Source: Prevotella sp. (lineage in GTDB: Bacteria; Bacteroidota; Bacteroidia; Bacteroidales; Bacteroidaceae). Taken from it: a DNA stretch of 58,966 nucleotides. The notes below the pieces were generated by a model. That model did no database searches, was not told where the DNA came from, and saw only the letters and a program-made list of their open reading frames with translations. Shown here one piece after another: positions 24,174 through 33,160 of the stretch (its first letter is position 1; every line of letters begins with the position of its first letter). The translations under genes and the position numbers were made by a program. The stretch covers positions 87,679 through 146,644 of the forward strand of contig JAFZSL010000002.1 in assembly GCA_017619375.1 (NCBI GenBank), written 5' to 3'.

Positions 24174-24211
24174 CAATCTTCAATCTTCAATTTTCAATTT
24201 TCAATCTTCTT
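24174..24211. repeat. Heptamer array (minus-strand RATTGAA)
   Basis: Five heptamers, CAATCTT or CAATTTT on the plus strand. The stop codon and last codons (KIEN) of the FAD/Fe-S oxidoreductase lie inside it. Confidence 0.85.
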
Positions 24212-27200
24212 CGTCGTGCATTCATTCACCAGGTATACGATGCTCATGTAGGGGATGCCGGTGTTTGACTGCAGGCCTATCTCGCAAGTGCGGCTGTTGG
24301 AATATCCTACTTCGATGTGATGCTCCTCAATCTGCGGGCGTAACTTCCTCAAGGCATAGCTGTTCATCTCCGGGAAGGTGAAGCCACGGTCGCCGGCGAA
24401 GCCGCAACAACCCACTCCTTCGGGTAGATAGACGTTGTTGCTGCACAACTTCGCCAATGCGATGAGATCGTCGGCGACCCCCATCTCACGGGTGGAACAG
24501 GTGAGGTGCAATGCGATGCGGCGGTCGATGGGGTGGAAGTCGAGACGGTCCACCAGGTATTTCATGATAAACTCCGCCGGTTCATACAGTTTCATCTTGC
24601 TGATTACCTTGCGCATGCGGTGGAGGCAGGGGCTTTGTGCACAGAGCACGGGATAGCGGCCTTGTTCGCTGGCCTTCCACAGTGCCTCCTCCAGTTCGCC
24701 GCTCTTGCGGTCGGCGATGTCGAGCATTCCCTTGCTCTCCCAGATCTGTCCGCAGCACATCTTGTCCATGTTCTCGGGGAAGATCACCTCGTAGCCAGCC
24801 TTGTTGAGCAGGTGGCACACCTCGTCGACGAGTGGGTGCTCCACGGGAGCCTCCTTCGACAGGCCCATGGTCTGGTTGATGCAGCTTGGGAAGTAGACCA
24901 CCTTGAGGTCTTCCTTCTCCGCCTTTCCCACGTGGGAGCCGGGTTTCGGCTGTTTCTTCTTCTTCGGCATGGCGGTGGTCCATAAAGGCAACCCCATCTT
25001 GTTCATGCCGCGGCATATGCTCGTCATCATTGAGGAGCCGAGGGTGAGATGCCCCAGGTGGGCCACGTCGAGCACCACGCGGAGGCCTTGCTTGATGCCT
25101 CCCATGTGGTTGGCGGCGAACTCACCCACTTTGTAGCCCATCTTGTTGTCGAGCATGTCCATCTGGCGGATGAGGTGGGTCAACTCGCCCGTGTTGATTT
25201 TCATCGGACACGAGGTGGAGCAGAGACCGTCGGTGGCGCAGGTCTGGTCACCATAGTATTTGTATTGTTTCTTCAAGGTCTTCACGCGCTCGGGGTCGGC
25301 GCCGGTGTTCTCCAACTCACGGATTTCGCGCTGGATGGCGATGCGCATGCGTGAGGAGAGGGTGAGGCCGCACGACATGCAGTTCACCTCGCAGAAGCCG
25401 CACTCGATACACTTGTTCGCACGTTTCACCGCTTCGATGGTCTCTTTCGCGGTCGACACCTTGCCCTCGCCGAGTTTGAGGTATTCGCCGCCGTCGGGGA
25501 CGCGTGCGAAGTCGTAGTCGAGCACGGGCAGCGGTTTGAGGCATTTGATGAAGCATTCCGGGTCGTCGTTGAAAATCACCCCTTGGTTGAGCAGCCCTTC
25601 GGGGTCGAAGATGGCCTTCAGTTCCTTCATCGCCTCGTAGGCCTTGTCGCGCCATTCATAGCGCACGAAGGGAGCCATGTTGCGACCCGTGCCGTGCTCT
25701 GCCTTCAACGAACCATCGTATTCCTCCACCACGAGGCGGGCGACGGCACGCATCATCTCCTCGTAGCGGCGCACCTCGCTCTCGCTCTTGAAACTCTGGT
25801 TGAGGATGAAGTGGTAGTTGCCCTCGAAGGCGTGGCCGTAGATGCAGGCGTCGGAATAGCCATGGTCGGCAATGAGTTTCTGCAACTTCACCGTGGCTTC
25901 GGGAAGGTCCTCGATATGGAACGCCACATCCTCGATGAGACACGATGTACCAACGGGCCGTGTGCCACCCACGGAGGGGAAGATGCCGGAGCGGATGGCC
26001 CAGTATTTGCCATAGACGGCAGGGTCTTCGGTGAACTCGGCCGGGATGTATAGGCGGAAAGACTTCAGGCATTCCTGGATGGTCGCTATCTTTTCCAAGA
26101 GTTGTTCGTGGGTGATGCCTTTTGTCTCGGTGAGGATGGCGGTGAGGTTGTGATAATCGCCGGGAGCCACACCCTCGATGCGTCCGGCATCCACATCCTC
26201 CTTGTATTTCAGGAAGACAGGGTCGTCGACGGAGTTGAGCGACATGTAGTCGAGCATCTCGGCGCTCTTCACCACGAGGTTCTCGGCGCTCATTGCCAGG
26301 TCTTCTTCGCCGGCTTTCAACTTCTTCATCGCCACCACGGCCTCGCAACTCTCTTTCATCGTGAGGAAATAGACCATGGCAGAGGCCTTGTACGGATAGT
26401 CGCGGAGGGTGCGCATCGTCACTTGTGAGAGGAAGGCGAGGGTGCCCTCGGAACCCACGAGGGAGTGGGCCATGATGTCGAAGGGGTCGTCGTAGGCGAC
26501 AAGGGGCCTGAGGTTGAGTCCGGTGACGTTCTTGATGCTGTATTTCGTGCGGATGCGGTCGGCCAGTTCCTTATCGGCGCGCACCTTGTCGCGGAGGTCC
26601 TCTATCTTCTGGAGGAAATCGCCATGGCTTTTGCGGAATTCCTCTCGGCTACGCTCGTTTCCGGTGTCGAGTATGGTGCCGTCGGTGAGTATCATGCGCG
26701 CACTCACCATCATGCGGTCGCTATTGGCATGCACGCCGCAGTTCATGCCGGAAGCGTTGTTCACCACGATACCGCCCACCATGGCGCTGCCGATGGAGGC
26801 AGGGTCGGGTGGGAACACGCGGCCGTAGGGTTTCAACAGTTCGTTCACCCTTGAGCCCACGATGCCGGGTTCCAGTTGGATGGTTTCTTGGTTGGGACCG
26901 ATTTCATAGCGTTCCCAGTGCTTTCCGGCGACAATGAGGACGGAGTCGCTGATGCTCTGTCCGGAGAGGGATGTTCCGGCTGCCCGGAAAGTGAAAGGCA
27001 GGTGGTGTTTCTTGCAGCAGCGTATGAGTTTCGCCACTTGTTCTTCGCTGTCGCTTCGTACGACAACTTTGGGAATCTGGCGGTAGAAGCTGGCGTCGGT
27101 GCCCCAGCCGAGCGTGCGTAGTTCATCGGTGTAGATGTTGTCGGCAGGCACGAAGGATTTGATTTCTGTCACGAAAGCGTCATATCGCTTGCGACTGTCG

Positions 27201-27229
27201 CTTGTGTTTGGAGAGTTGGTTGTTGTCAT
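24194..27229 (-). CDS. FAD-linked oxidase fused to Fe-S / CCG domain subunit (GlcD-GlcF, YdiJ-like)
   Basis: A 1011-aa fusion. The N-terminal half is a VAO-type FAD-binding domain (FRAAGTSLSGQSISD, DPASIGSAMVGG) and FAD-oxidase C-terminal domain; the second half carries cysteine clusters CIECGFCEVNCMSCG and CATDGLCSTSCPM for two 4Fe-4S centres and two CCG motifs (CCGQIW, CCGFAGDRG). This layout is that of YdiJ and related 2-hydroxyacid (lactate, 2-hydroxyglutarate) dehydrogenases passing electrons to the quinone pool; the substrate is not determined. The final residues KKIEN and stop lie in a heptamer repeat. Confidence 0.87.
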   Translation of the reverse strand: MTTTNSPNTSDSRKRYDAFVTEIKSFVPADNIYTDELRTLGWGTDASFYRQIPKVVVRSDSEEQVAKLIRCCKKHHLPFTFRAAGTSLSGQSISDSVLIVAGKHWERYEIGPNQETIQLEPGIVGSRVNELLKPYGRVFPPDPASIGSAMVGGIVVNNASGMNCGVHANSDRMMVSARMILTDGTILDTGNERSREEFRKSHGDFLQKIEDLRDKVRADKELADRIRTKYSIKNVTGLNLRPLVAYDDPFDIMAHSLVGSEGTLAFLSQVTMRTLRDYPYKASAMVYFLTMKESCEAVVAMKKLKAGEEDLAMSAENLVVKSAEMLDYMSLNSVDDPVFLKYKEDVDAGRIEGVAPGDYHNLTAILTETKGITHEQLLEKIATIQECLKSFRLYIPAEFTEDPAVYGKYWAIRSGIFPSVGGTRPVGTSCLIEDVAFHIEDLPEATVKLQKLIADHGYSDACIYGHAFEGNYHFILNQSFKSESEVRRYEEMMRAVARLVVEEYDGSLKAEHGTGRNMAPFVRYEWRDKAYEAMKELKAIFDPEGLLNQGVIFNDDPECFIKCLKPLPVLDYDFARVPDGGEYLKLGEGKVSTAKETIEAVKRANKCIECGFCEVNCMSCGLTLSSRMRIAIQREIRELENTGADPERVKTLKKQYKYYGDQTCATDGLCSTSCPMKINTGELTHLIRQMDMLDNKMGYKVGEFAANHMGGIKQGLRVVLDVAHLGHLTLGSSMMTSICRGMNKMGLPLWTTAMPKKKKQPKPGSHVGKAEKEDLKVVYFPSCINQTMGLSKEAPVEHPLVDEVCHLLNKAGYEVIFPENMDKMCCGQIWESKGMLDIADRKSGELEEALWKASEQGRYPVLCAQSPCLHRMRKVISKMKLYEPAEFIMKYLVDRLDFHPIDRRIALHLTCSTREMGVADDLIALAKLCSNNVYLPEGVGCCGFAGDRGFTFPEMNSYALRKLRPQIEEHHIEVGYSNSRTCEIGLQSNTGIPYMSIVYLVNECTTKKIEN

Positions 27230-27267
27230 GGTAACCGAGGTGTTATGTGTTTTACATATTTATTGGG

Positions 27268-27297
27268 CAAATATAGTAAAAAAATGGGAAAGTGCAA
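27268..27297 (-). promoter_or_regulatory. Promoter for the FAD/Fe-S oxidoreductase gene
   Basis: On the minus strand TTG (27297-27295) and TATATTTG (27275-27268) are 19 bp apart. The start codon at 27229 follows by about 39 bp. Confidence 0.6.
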
Positions 27298-27358
27298 TAG
27301 TTTTTCCAGGAAATTATAGGAAAACCAGAAAAACCAACTCTCTTTGGAAAACCGCCCT

Positions 27359-29626
27359 TTACATCGGATCCACGTCGTAATACATCTGTATGAGGCGGAA
27401 TCGTGGGTCGGCCATGAGCATTTCTTGTGCTTTGCGCAGGTATTGGCGGGCCAGTGAGAGGTTGATGCCGGTTTCCAGTTTCACCACCAGTTTTCGGATG
27501 TGGAGTGTCTTCACCCTTGCCACGACGGGTTTGTCGGGTCCCAGCACCCTGTGTGCGAACCATTGCCTCAGGTATCCTCCGAGCAGAATGGATGCCGACT
27601 CCACGACGGGGTCGTCGCGGTGCTTGATGAAGACGTTGACGATATGGGTGAAAGGTGGGTACTTGAAGGCCTGTCTCTCTTCCAGCATATCTTGGAAGAA
27701 GCCCTCGTAGTCGTGTTCCACCACCTGTTGTATGACGGGATGGTCCGGCTTTTTCGTCTGCAGCAGCACCAGTCCTCTCTTGCCCTTTCTTCCTGCGCGT
27801 CCGCTCACCTGCGCCATCATCATGAAGGCGTGTTCTGCGGCTCGGAAGTCGGGGTAGTGGAGTATGCTGTCGGCCTGGAGTATGCCCACGACGCTGACAT
27901 GGTCGAAGTCGAGGCCTTTCGACACCATCTGCGTTCCCACGAGGAGGTTGGTGCGCCCTTCGGAGAAGTCGTTGATGAGGCGGGAGTAGGCCGACCGACT
28001 ACGGGTGGTGTCGAGGTCCATTCGTGCAATGCGGGCTTCAGGGATGATTTCGCGGATGCTGTCCTCCACCTTCTCCGTGCCGAAGCCTCGCCCTCTCAAG
28101 TCTTTCCCTTCGCAGCATGGGCATTGTTGCGGCACGGCGTAAGTGTATCCGCAATAGTGGCAGGTGAGGGTGTTCATGGTTTTGTGCAGCGTGAGGGACA
28201 CGTCGCAGTTCTGGCATTTGGGCACCCATCCGCAGGCGCGGCATTCCACCATCGGTGCGAAGCCTCGTCGGTTCTGGAAGAGGATGGCTTGCTCGCCTTT
28301 GGCAAGAGCTTCTCTTACGGATGTGAGCAGTTGTGGTGAGAACGGGCCGTTCATCATCTTCCGTCGTTGCAGGTCTGCGATGTCCACCACTTGTATGTCG
28401 GGCAGTTCGATGTCGCTGTAGCGTGTGGTGAGTGTGACGAGTCCGAATTTCCCTGTCTTGGCGTTATGGTATGACTCCATTGATGGCGTTGCCGTGCCGA
28501 GGATGGTCTTGGCGCCGGCCATTGCCGCCATCATGATGGCCACCGACCGTGCGTGGTATCTTGGTGCAGGGTCTTGCTGCTTGAAAGACGGTTCGTGTTC
28601 CTCGTCGATGATGACCAGTCCGAGGCGTTGGAAAGGGAGCAGGGTGGCGCTCCTCGCCCCGAGCACCACGTCGTAGGGGTTGGCGGAGAGTTGTTTCTTC
28701 CAAATCTCCACGCGTTCCGCGTCGCTGTATTTGGAGTGGTAGATGCCCAGCCGATGCCCGAAGACGCGTTGCAGACGCTGTGTCATCTGTACGGTGAGCG
28801 CGATTTCCGGCAGGAGGTATAGCACCTGCTTGTGGTCGTCAAGAGCTTTCTGTATGAGATGGATGTAGATTTCGGTCTTCCCGCTGGAGGTGACGCCGTG
28901 TAGCAGCACGACGTTCTTGCGCAGCATTTGGAAGAGCAGTCCGTTGTAAGCCTCAAGTTGAGGTGCGTTAAGTTTGCGGATGTTTTCGGGGTGTGGGTCG
29001 CCGCCTTGGTTGAGTCGTCCCACTTCCCGTTGGTAGGTGGTGAGGATATGCCTGTCGACAAGCGCTTTCACCGTGCTGGTCTTGCAGTGGGAGAAGTTCA
29101 CAAGTTCATCTCTCGACACCTCTACGATGGTTTCCTTGCATACGTTGCCTTCCATGGCGTCGTAATGTGACATGGCGAGGAAATCGACGAGCACTTTTTG
29201 CTGTTGGGGCGAGCGTGCCAGCATGTTAAGAGCCACGTGGAGCGACGCTTCGTTGCGGAATTGCTGGGTGAGTGTGATGCAGGTTTCGTATTTTGGATGG
29301 TAGCTCTCGTCCTTCAGTCCGGCGGGAAGTGCGGCGTTGTACACCTCTCCCAACGGTGCCATGTAGTAGTCGGCCATCCATTGCCATAGCTTCAGCTGTT
29401 CCGGCCTGACCATCGGCTGTGGGTCGCATGTTTCAAGGATGTCTTTCGTGCCGAATTCGGGTTTTCGCTCGTGCACCTCCATCACCACGGCGGTGTAGGT
29501 CTTGTTCTTCCCCAATGGCACCTTCACGCGCATGCCCGGCACAACAGCATCTTGCAGGTTGCCGGGCACGGAATAGGTGAACAGCCCCTCAAGGGGCAGT
29601 GGCAATATGACATCTACATACATCAC
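27359..29626 (-). CDS. priA: Primosomal protein N' (replication restart helicase PriA)
   Basis: A 755-aa helicase. An N-terminal DNA-binding domain (YVDVILPLPLEGLFTYSVP) is followed by a superfamily 2 helicase with Walker A GVTSSGKTEIY and DEEH in VIIDEEHEPSF. An inserted zinc domain has four Cys pairs between CRACGWVPKCQNC and CPCCEGKDL, and the helicase C-terminal motifs end in QVSGRAGRKGKRG. PriA reloads the replisome at collapsed forks. The start is ATG-ATG; either could be used. Confidence 0.93.
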   Translation of the reverse strand: MMYVDVILPLPLEGLFTYSVPGNLQDAVVPGMRVKVPLGKNKTYTAVVMEVHERKPEFGTKDILETCDPQPMVRPEQLKLWQWMADYYMAPLGEVYNAALPAGLKDESYHPKYETCITLTQQFRNEASLHVALNMLARSPQQQKVLVDFLAMSHYDAMEGNVCKETIVEVSRDELVNFSHCKTSTVKALVDRHILTTYQREVGRLNQGGDPHPENIRKLNAPQLEAYNGLLFQMLRKNVVLLHGVTSSGKTEIYIHLIQKALDDHKQVLYLLPEIALTVQMTQRLQRVFGHRLGIYHSKYSDAERVEIWKKQLSANPYDVVLGARSATLLPFQRLGLVIIDEEHEPSFKQQDPAPRYHARSVAIMMAAMAGAKTILGTATPSMESYHNAKTGKFGLVTLTTRYSDIELPDIQVVDIADLQRRKMMNGPFSPQLLTSVREALAKGEQAILFQNRRGFAPMVECRACGWVPKCQNCDVSLTLHKTMNTLTCHYCGYTYAVPQQCPCCEGKDLRGRGFGTEKVEDSIREIIPEARIARMDLDTTRSRSAYSRLINDFSEGRTNLLVGTQMVSKGLDFDHVSVVGILQADSILHYPDFRAAEHAFMMMAQVSGRAGRKGKRGLVLLQTKKPDHPVIQQVVEHDYEGFFQDMLEERQAFKYPPFTHIVNVFIKHRDDPVVESASILLGGYLRQWFAHRVLGPDKPVVARVKTLHIRKLVVKLETGINLSLARQYLRKAQEMLMADPRFRLIQMYYDVDPM

Positions 29627-29703
29627 GCTTTATTCTTTCGGTGTCAGCAATGGTTTTTCCTGAAGCCTCAGATGTCCTGAAAGCTTTAGATATTAGATAA
29701 TTC

Positions 29704-30342
29704 TTAGAAATAAATGGCAGCCCCCAACTGCCAGGCATTGGCTTTCGACTCATGTTTCCTGGCTGTCTGATAGGCGTCGTCCACCGTCATCTCTCCCGAC
29801 TTTCCGCAGTCGATGTTGTAGTTGAAGGAGACCTGCACGGCATTGACCAATAGGATGCCGGCTCCCAAATTGACGCTGAAGTTGGAATCTTCATAAGTCC
29901 AAGTGCGCGCTTGGTCTTTCAGAGGATCCTTGTCGTTGATGTTGAAACCGAATTGCGGGCCGCCAAAGAGGTATAGTGCGAGAGTCTTGCTGTTGCCAAA
30001 GGTGAAGCGGAGGTTGACGGGTATGGTCACTTGCTTGAGTTTCACCTTCATGGGGGAGATTTTGATATTGAACTCGCCTTGCACCTCTTCGCCGGTCTCA
30101 AACTCCCTTTCATCATAGAGAGCGGAGATGTCGAATCCTATTGGAAGCGTCGGCAGTGCGAGTTTGAGCGTAGGGCCAACGAAGAAGCCCGAACGGTCCT
30201 TGTGGGCCAACTCCCCATTGGTATACTTTATATGGGTGTAGTTGATGCCACCTTTCACACCCAATTTCAGCACTTGGGCGTGGGCCGTGGTGGCTATGGT
30301 CAGTCCTGCCACGAGCAGGGTCGTCAAGATGGTCTTTCTCAT
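29704..30342 (-). CDS. Small outer-membrane beta-barrel protein (porin family)
   Basis: A 212-aa protein with signal peptide MRKTILTTLLVAGLTIATTA cut after HAQ. The mature part opens with LKLGVKGGINYTHIKY and ends in LGAAIYF, the pattern of OMP_b-brl / PorT-type barrels of 8-10 strands. It lies between the type IX secretion operon and priA on the same strand but is separated from gldN by 175 bp containing a hairpin repeat, so it is probably not part of the operon. Confidence 0.8.
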   Translation of the reverse strand: MRKTILTTLLVAGLTIATTAHAQVLKLGVKGGINYTHIKYTNGELAHKDRSGFFVGPTLKLALPTLPIGFDISALYDEREFETGEEVQGEFNIKISPMKVKLKQVTIPVNLRFTFGNSKTLALYLFGGPQFGFNINDKDPLKDQARTWTYEDSNFSVNLGAGILLVNAVQVSFNYNIDCGKSGEMTVDDAYQTARKHESKANAWQLGAAIYF

Positions 30343-30425
30343 ATTGGGGTGGTTTTTTGGGGGGTAGTAGGTCGGAGTAGTTGAATGGGGTGGAATATTC
30401 TAAGTACTCTGATACCCATTTCCCA

Positions 30426-30490
30426 ATTTTAGCTTCGCTGATTTTTGTCACGACTCGGCAGAGTTCAAGCAAGCTTGACTCTGCTCTCGC
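30426..30490. repeat. Dispersed hairpin repeat block, copy 1
   Basis: GCAGAG-T-TCAAGC (30458-30470) pairs with GCTTGA-CTCTGC (30473-30484) around AA. The 40 bases 30426-30465 recur with two changes at 47081-47120. Confidence 0.75.
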
Positions 30491-30517
30491 TGCTCCAAAA
30501 ATTCAATTTTCAATAAA

Positions 30518-31564
30518 TCAATGTCTTTCCCTTCTGACGGAGACTCTGGCGGGACTGGAAGACGATGAAGGCCTTGACGATTTTCTTGTCTTGGTCACTT
30601 TCTCCTCAGAGTCGTCTGCCTTGGCGGCACGGCGGTTTTGCTTCTTCTCCTTTTTGGTCTTCACCTCGGCTTGTGCGTTGGCGATGCTGTCGAGAGAGTC
30701 TTTTTTCGCCTGGTCGCCGAAGATGTTGTTCTCGAAATCGAGGAGTTCTTGTTCTATGCGTTGCTGCTCCTTGGCCATGGCGGAGTCGTCGGGGCAGTAT
30801 TGTGCAAGTGTCCGTCCGAGCATGTTGGTGGTTTTGTAAATCTTCCCTTGGTAACGGTTCATGGTGAAGAAGTCGTCGATGCTCATGGTGGCAGCATTGT
30901 TGACGTTGCTCGTCATGATGGTCTGTTTGCTCAAGAACGGTGCCACGTCGTCATATTTCACCCAGAACAGTGGATACTTGGTGGCTCCATCGCCGAAGTC
31001 GTCCATTCTCATCATGATGGGGCATAGTGCGATGACCTTTCTGTGGAATGTGGCAGTGCCTTGGTCGTAGTATGCGCTTTCCTTGATGTAATAGCCTTTC
31101 ACCTCGCTGGAAGGGATGTCGCTGTTGTCGATACGCACCTTTCCGTTGTTCTTCTCATAATAGATGTGGTAGTTGTCGAGGAAGTTGAGTGGTTTCACCC
31201 TTGCGGAGTCCTCGAAATTCTCGTTGCCGTCGAGTCGGTATTCGTAACATTTGATGTTGCCCGTCATCATCAGTTTGAAGAGGTAGGTGAAGAGGTTCAT
31301 TTGCGTGCCTACGGGCTCCACGGGGTAATAGAGTCCGGCATTGGCCTCATCTTCAAGGTTCATCTCCCTGTAGATGTCGCGTCTCCACACCACGTCCTCC
31401 GACATGGTGGCGGTGGTGGGGAATGCTATTTTCGCCCTTGTGGTGATGTTGTTGGCGTTGCTTTTTGTGGTTTGCTGTTGTTGCCTGTTGCGCTGTGACT
31501 GTGGTTGTGCCACGGCCATTTGAGCCAGGCAAGCCATTAGCGATATGATCAGGATTCGTCTCAT
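30518..31564 (-). CDS. gldN: Type IX secretion protein GldN/PorN
   Basis: A 348-aa periplasmic protein with signal peptide (MRRILIISLMACLAQMAVAQ). The core (VVWRRDIYREMNLEDEANAGLYYPVEP, SVTFHRKVIALCPIM-like, LFWVKYDD) is the conserved GldN/PorN domain, which with PorK forms the ring under the outer membrane in type IX secretion. After residue about 295 it carries a basic, serine-rich tail (KKEKKQNRRAAKADD, RPSSSSSPARVSVRRERH) not needed by the fold and unusual for the family. Last gene of porP-gldK-gldL-gldM-gldN; starts 15 bp after gldM. Confidence 0.9.
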   Translation of the reverse strand: MRRILIISLMACLAQMAVAQPQSQRNRQQQQTTKSNANNITTRAKIAFPTTATMSEDVVWRRDIYREMNLEDEANAGLYYPVEPVGTQMNLFTYLFKLMMTGNIKCYEYRLDGNENFEDSARVKPLNFLDNYHIYYEKNNGKVRIDNSDIPSSEVKGYYIKESAYYDQGTATFHRKVIALCPIMMRMDDFGDGATKYPLFWVKYDDVAPFLSKQTIMTSNVNNAATMSIDDFFTMNRYQGKIYKTTNMLGRTLAQYCPDDSAMAKEQQRIEQELLDFENNIFGDQAKKDSLDSIANAQAEVKTKKEKKQNRRAAKADDSEEKVTKTRKSSRPSSSSSPARVSVRRERH

Positions 31565-31579
31565 GTTCTGAATGGTATG

Positions 31580-33136
31580 TTAGTTGACGATGATCTCCAT
31601 GGCACCCGGCAGTTTTCTTGTGATGCCGTCGGGTCCCGTGGCGGTGACGTTGGTGATGTAGAAGCGCTTGTTGCGTGAGAGTTTGCGGAAGGCGTCTTTC
31701 TGCTTTTCGGTGAAGGAAGAGCCCGCGGATGCCATGGGCACGGCGTTGCCCATGTTGTCGTAGAAGACTGTCTCGAAGCTCACCACATGGAACTCGATGT
31801 CGAGCAGTCCGTCGTCGATGGCGGCCCTGAGGTTGTTGACGTTCATCAGCGAGCCCTTGGCCAGGCGTCCGCCTTTGAAACGGTCGGTGCCCAGTGCGAT
31901 GTATGCGGTGGGGTCGGGGAGCTTGCGCACATGGAAGGTGGCGGAGCCCATGGTTCGGCTCTGTCCCCGGTCGGTGCCGGTGACGGTGAAGGTGACGTCC
32001 TGTCCCACTGCAGATGGTACTGCGATGTAGTGTCCGTCGCCTTGTGAGGTGAGTGACCCGCCGCTCATGGAGAGCGAGATGGCATTTTGTGGGATGCCTG
32101 AGCAGGTGACGGAGATGGGGTTTTGGAAACCTGCATACAGCACGTTCATCAAGTCGGCGGCGATGGTTGCTCCGCTTGGTGGTTGTATGACGTTGTATTT
32201 CTGTTTGAATTCTCGTCGAATGACGTTTCCCTCTGCATTGCGCATGAGGATGTATCCTCCGAAGGTGTGTTCTCCCACGCCTCCTGCGGTGAACGAATAG
32301 GTGCCGTTGGAGGAGTTGATGCGTGCGCCATTGACATATATTTCCGGCTGCTGTGTGGTGTCCACTGCCGCCATGATGATGTTGGCGGTGAGCCTCTCGC
32401 CGGGGTATAGCGTGGTCTTGTCAGGCACCACGAAGGCATCGAGTTTGTTGACGCGGATGTCCTTCACGCCCACGTTGGCGAGGAGTGAGTGGAGCACTTC
32501 TCCTTCGGCGTACCGGATGTCGCTCTGCAATTTGGATAGCATGGTGACGGCTGCAGCCACCGGCATTTGCTCGAACATGTATTCCTGCCAGTTCTTGCCC
32601 ACCGACTTGCTGCTTTTGGGCACCTCGGTGGAGAGGTTGCTGGCGATGATTTCTTTCTGCACAGGGTCGGTGACCTGCAGGAGGATGCGTTCGCGGTATG
32701 AGTTGACGGCGTTGAAGAGAGCTTTTCCCTTTCCTACGCCTGGTGCGAGCATCACGTGGCTTGCGGCCTCCAGGTCTTCCTTGTTCTTGATGTTGTCAAG
32801 GGTGCCTTCAGGACCGTCGGACTCCTTGACGATGGCCTCCTTGAGTTCCTGCGCCATGTTGTAGAGGGAGTCGCTGATGTCCTTCACGTATTTCGCCTTC
32901 TCATACCACTCGCGCACCTTTGCGGGGTTGTCAGCCATTTGAGCGTCGAGTTCGTTCATGATGGCGAGGTTCTGCTTGGCGGAGTTGGCTGTGGTGCGTT
33001 TGAGGCTTTCCTCCACGATGGAGAAGCCGTCGAGCACCTCTGTCGAGACGTTCAGCGCGAGCATGGCCATCAAGACGACGTACATCAGGTTGATCATCTT
33101 TTGGCGTGGCGAGACGGGTCTTTTCTTTATTGCCAT
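31580..33136 (-). CDS. gldM: Type IX secretion / gliding motor protein GldM/PorM
   Basis: A 518-aa inner-membrane protein. The N-terminus RQKMINLMYVVLMAMLALNVS is the single GldM transmembrane helix that packs inside the GldL pentamer, followed by the four periplasmic domains that span to the GldK/N ring. GldL and GldM together make a proton-driven rotary motor that energises protein export. The length matches the family. It is 24 bp after gldL and 15 bp before gldN. Confidence 0.93.
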   Translation of the reverse strand: MAIKKRPVSPRQKMINLMYVVLMAMLALNVSTEVLDGFSIVEESLKRTTANSAKQNLAIMNELDAQMADNPAKVREWYEKAKYVKDISDSLYNMAQELKEAIVKESDGPEGTLDNIKNKEDLEAASHVMLAPGVGKGKALFNAVNSYRERILLQVTDPVQKEIIASNLSTEVPKSSKSVGKNWQEYMFEQMPVAAAVTMLSKLQSDIRYAEGEVLHSLLANVGVKDIRVNKLDAFVVPDKTTLYPGERLTANIIMAAVDTTQQPEIYVNGARINSSNGTYSFTAGGVGEHTFGGYILMRNAEGNVIRREFKQKYNVIQPPSGATIAADLMNVLYAGFQNPISVTCSGIPQNAISLSMSGGSLTSQGDGHYIAVPSAVGQDVTFTVTGTDRGQSRTMGSATFHVRKLPDPTAYIALGTDRFKGGRLAKGSLMNVNNLRAAIDDGLLDIEFHVVSFETVFYDNMGNAVPMASAGSSFTEKQKDAFRKLSRNKRFYITNVTATGPDGITRKLPGAMEIIVN

Positions 33137-33160
33137 CTTCTTGCTTTTCCTCTACTGTTA

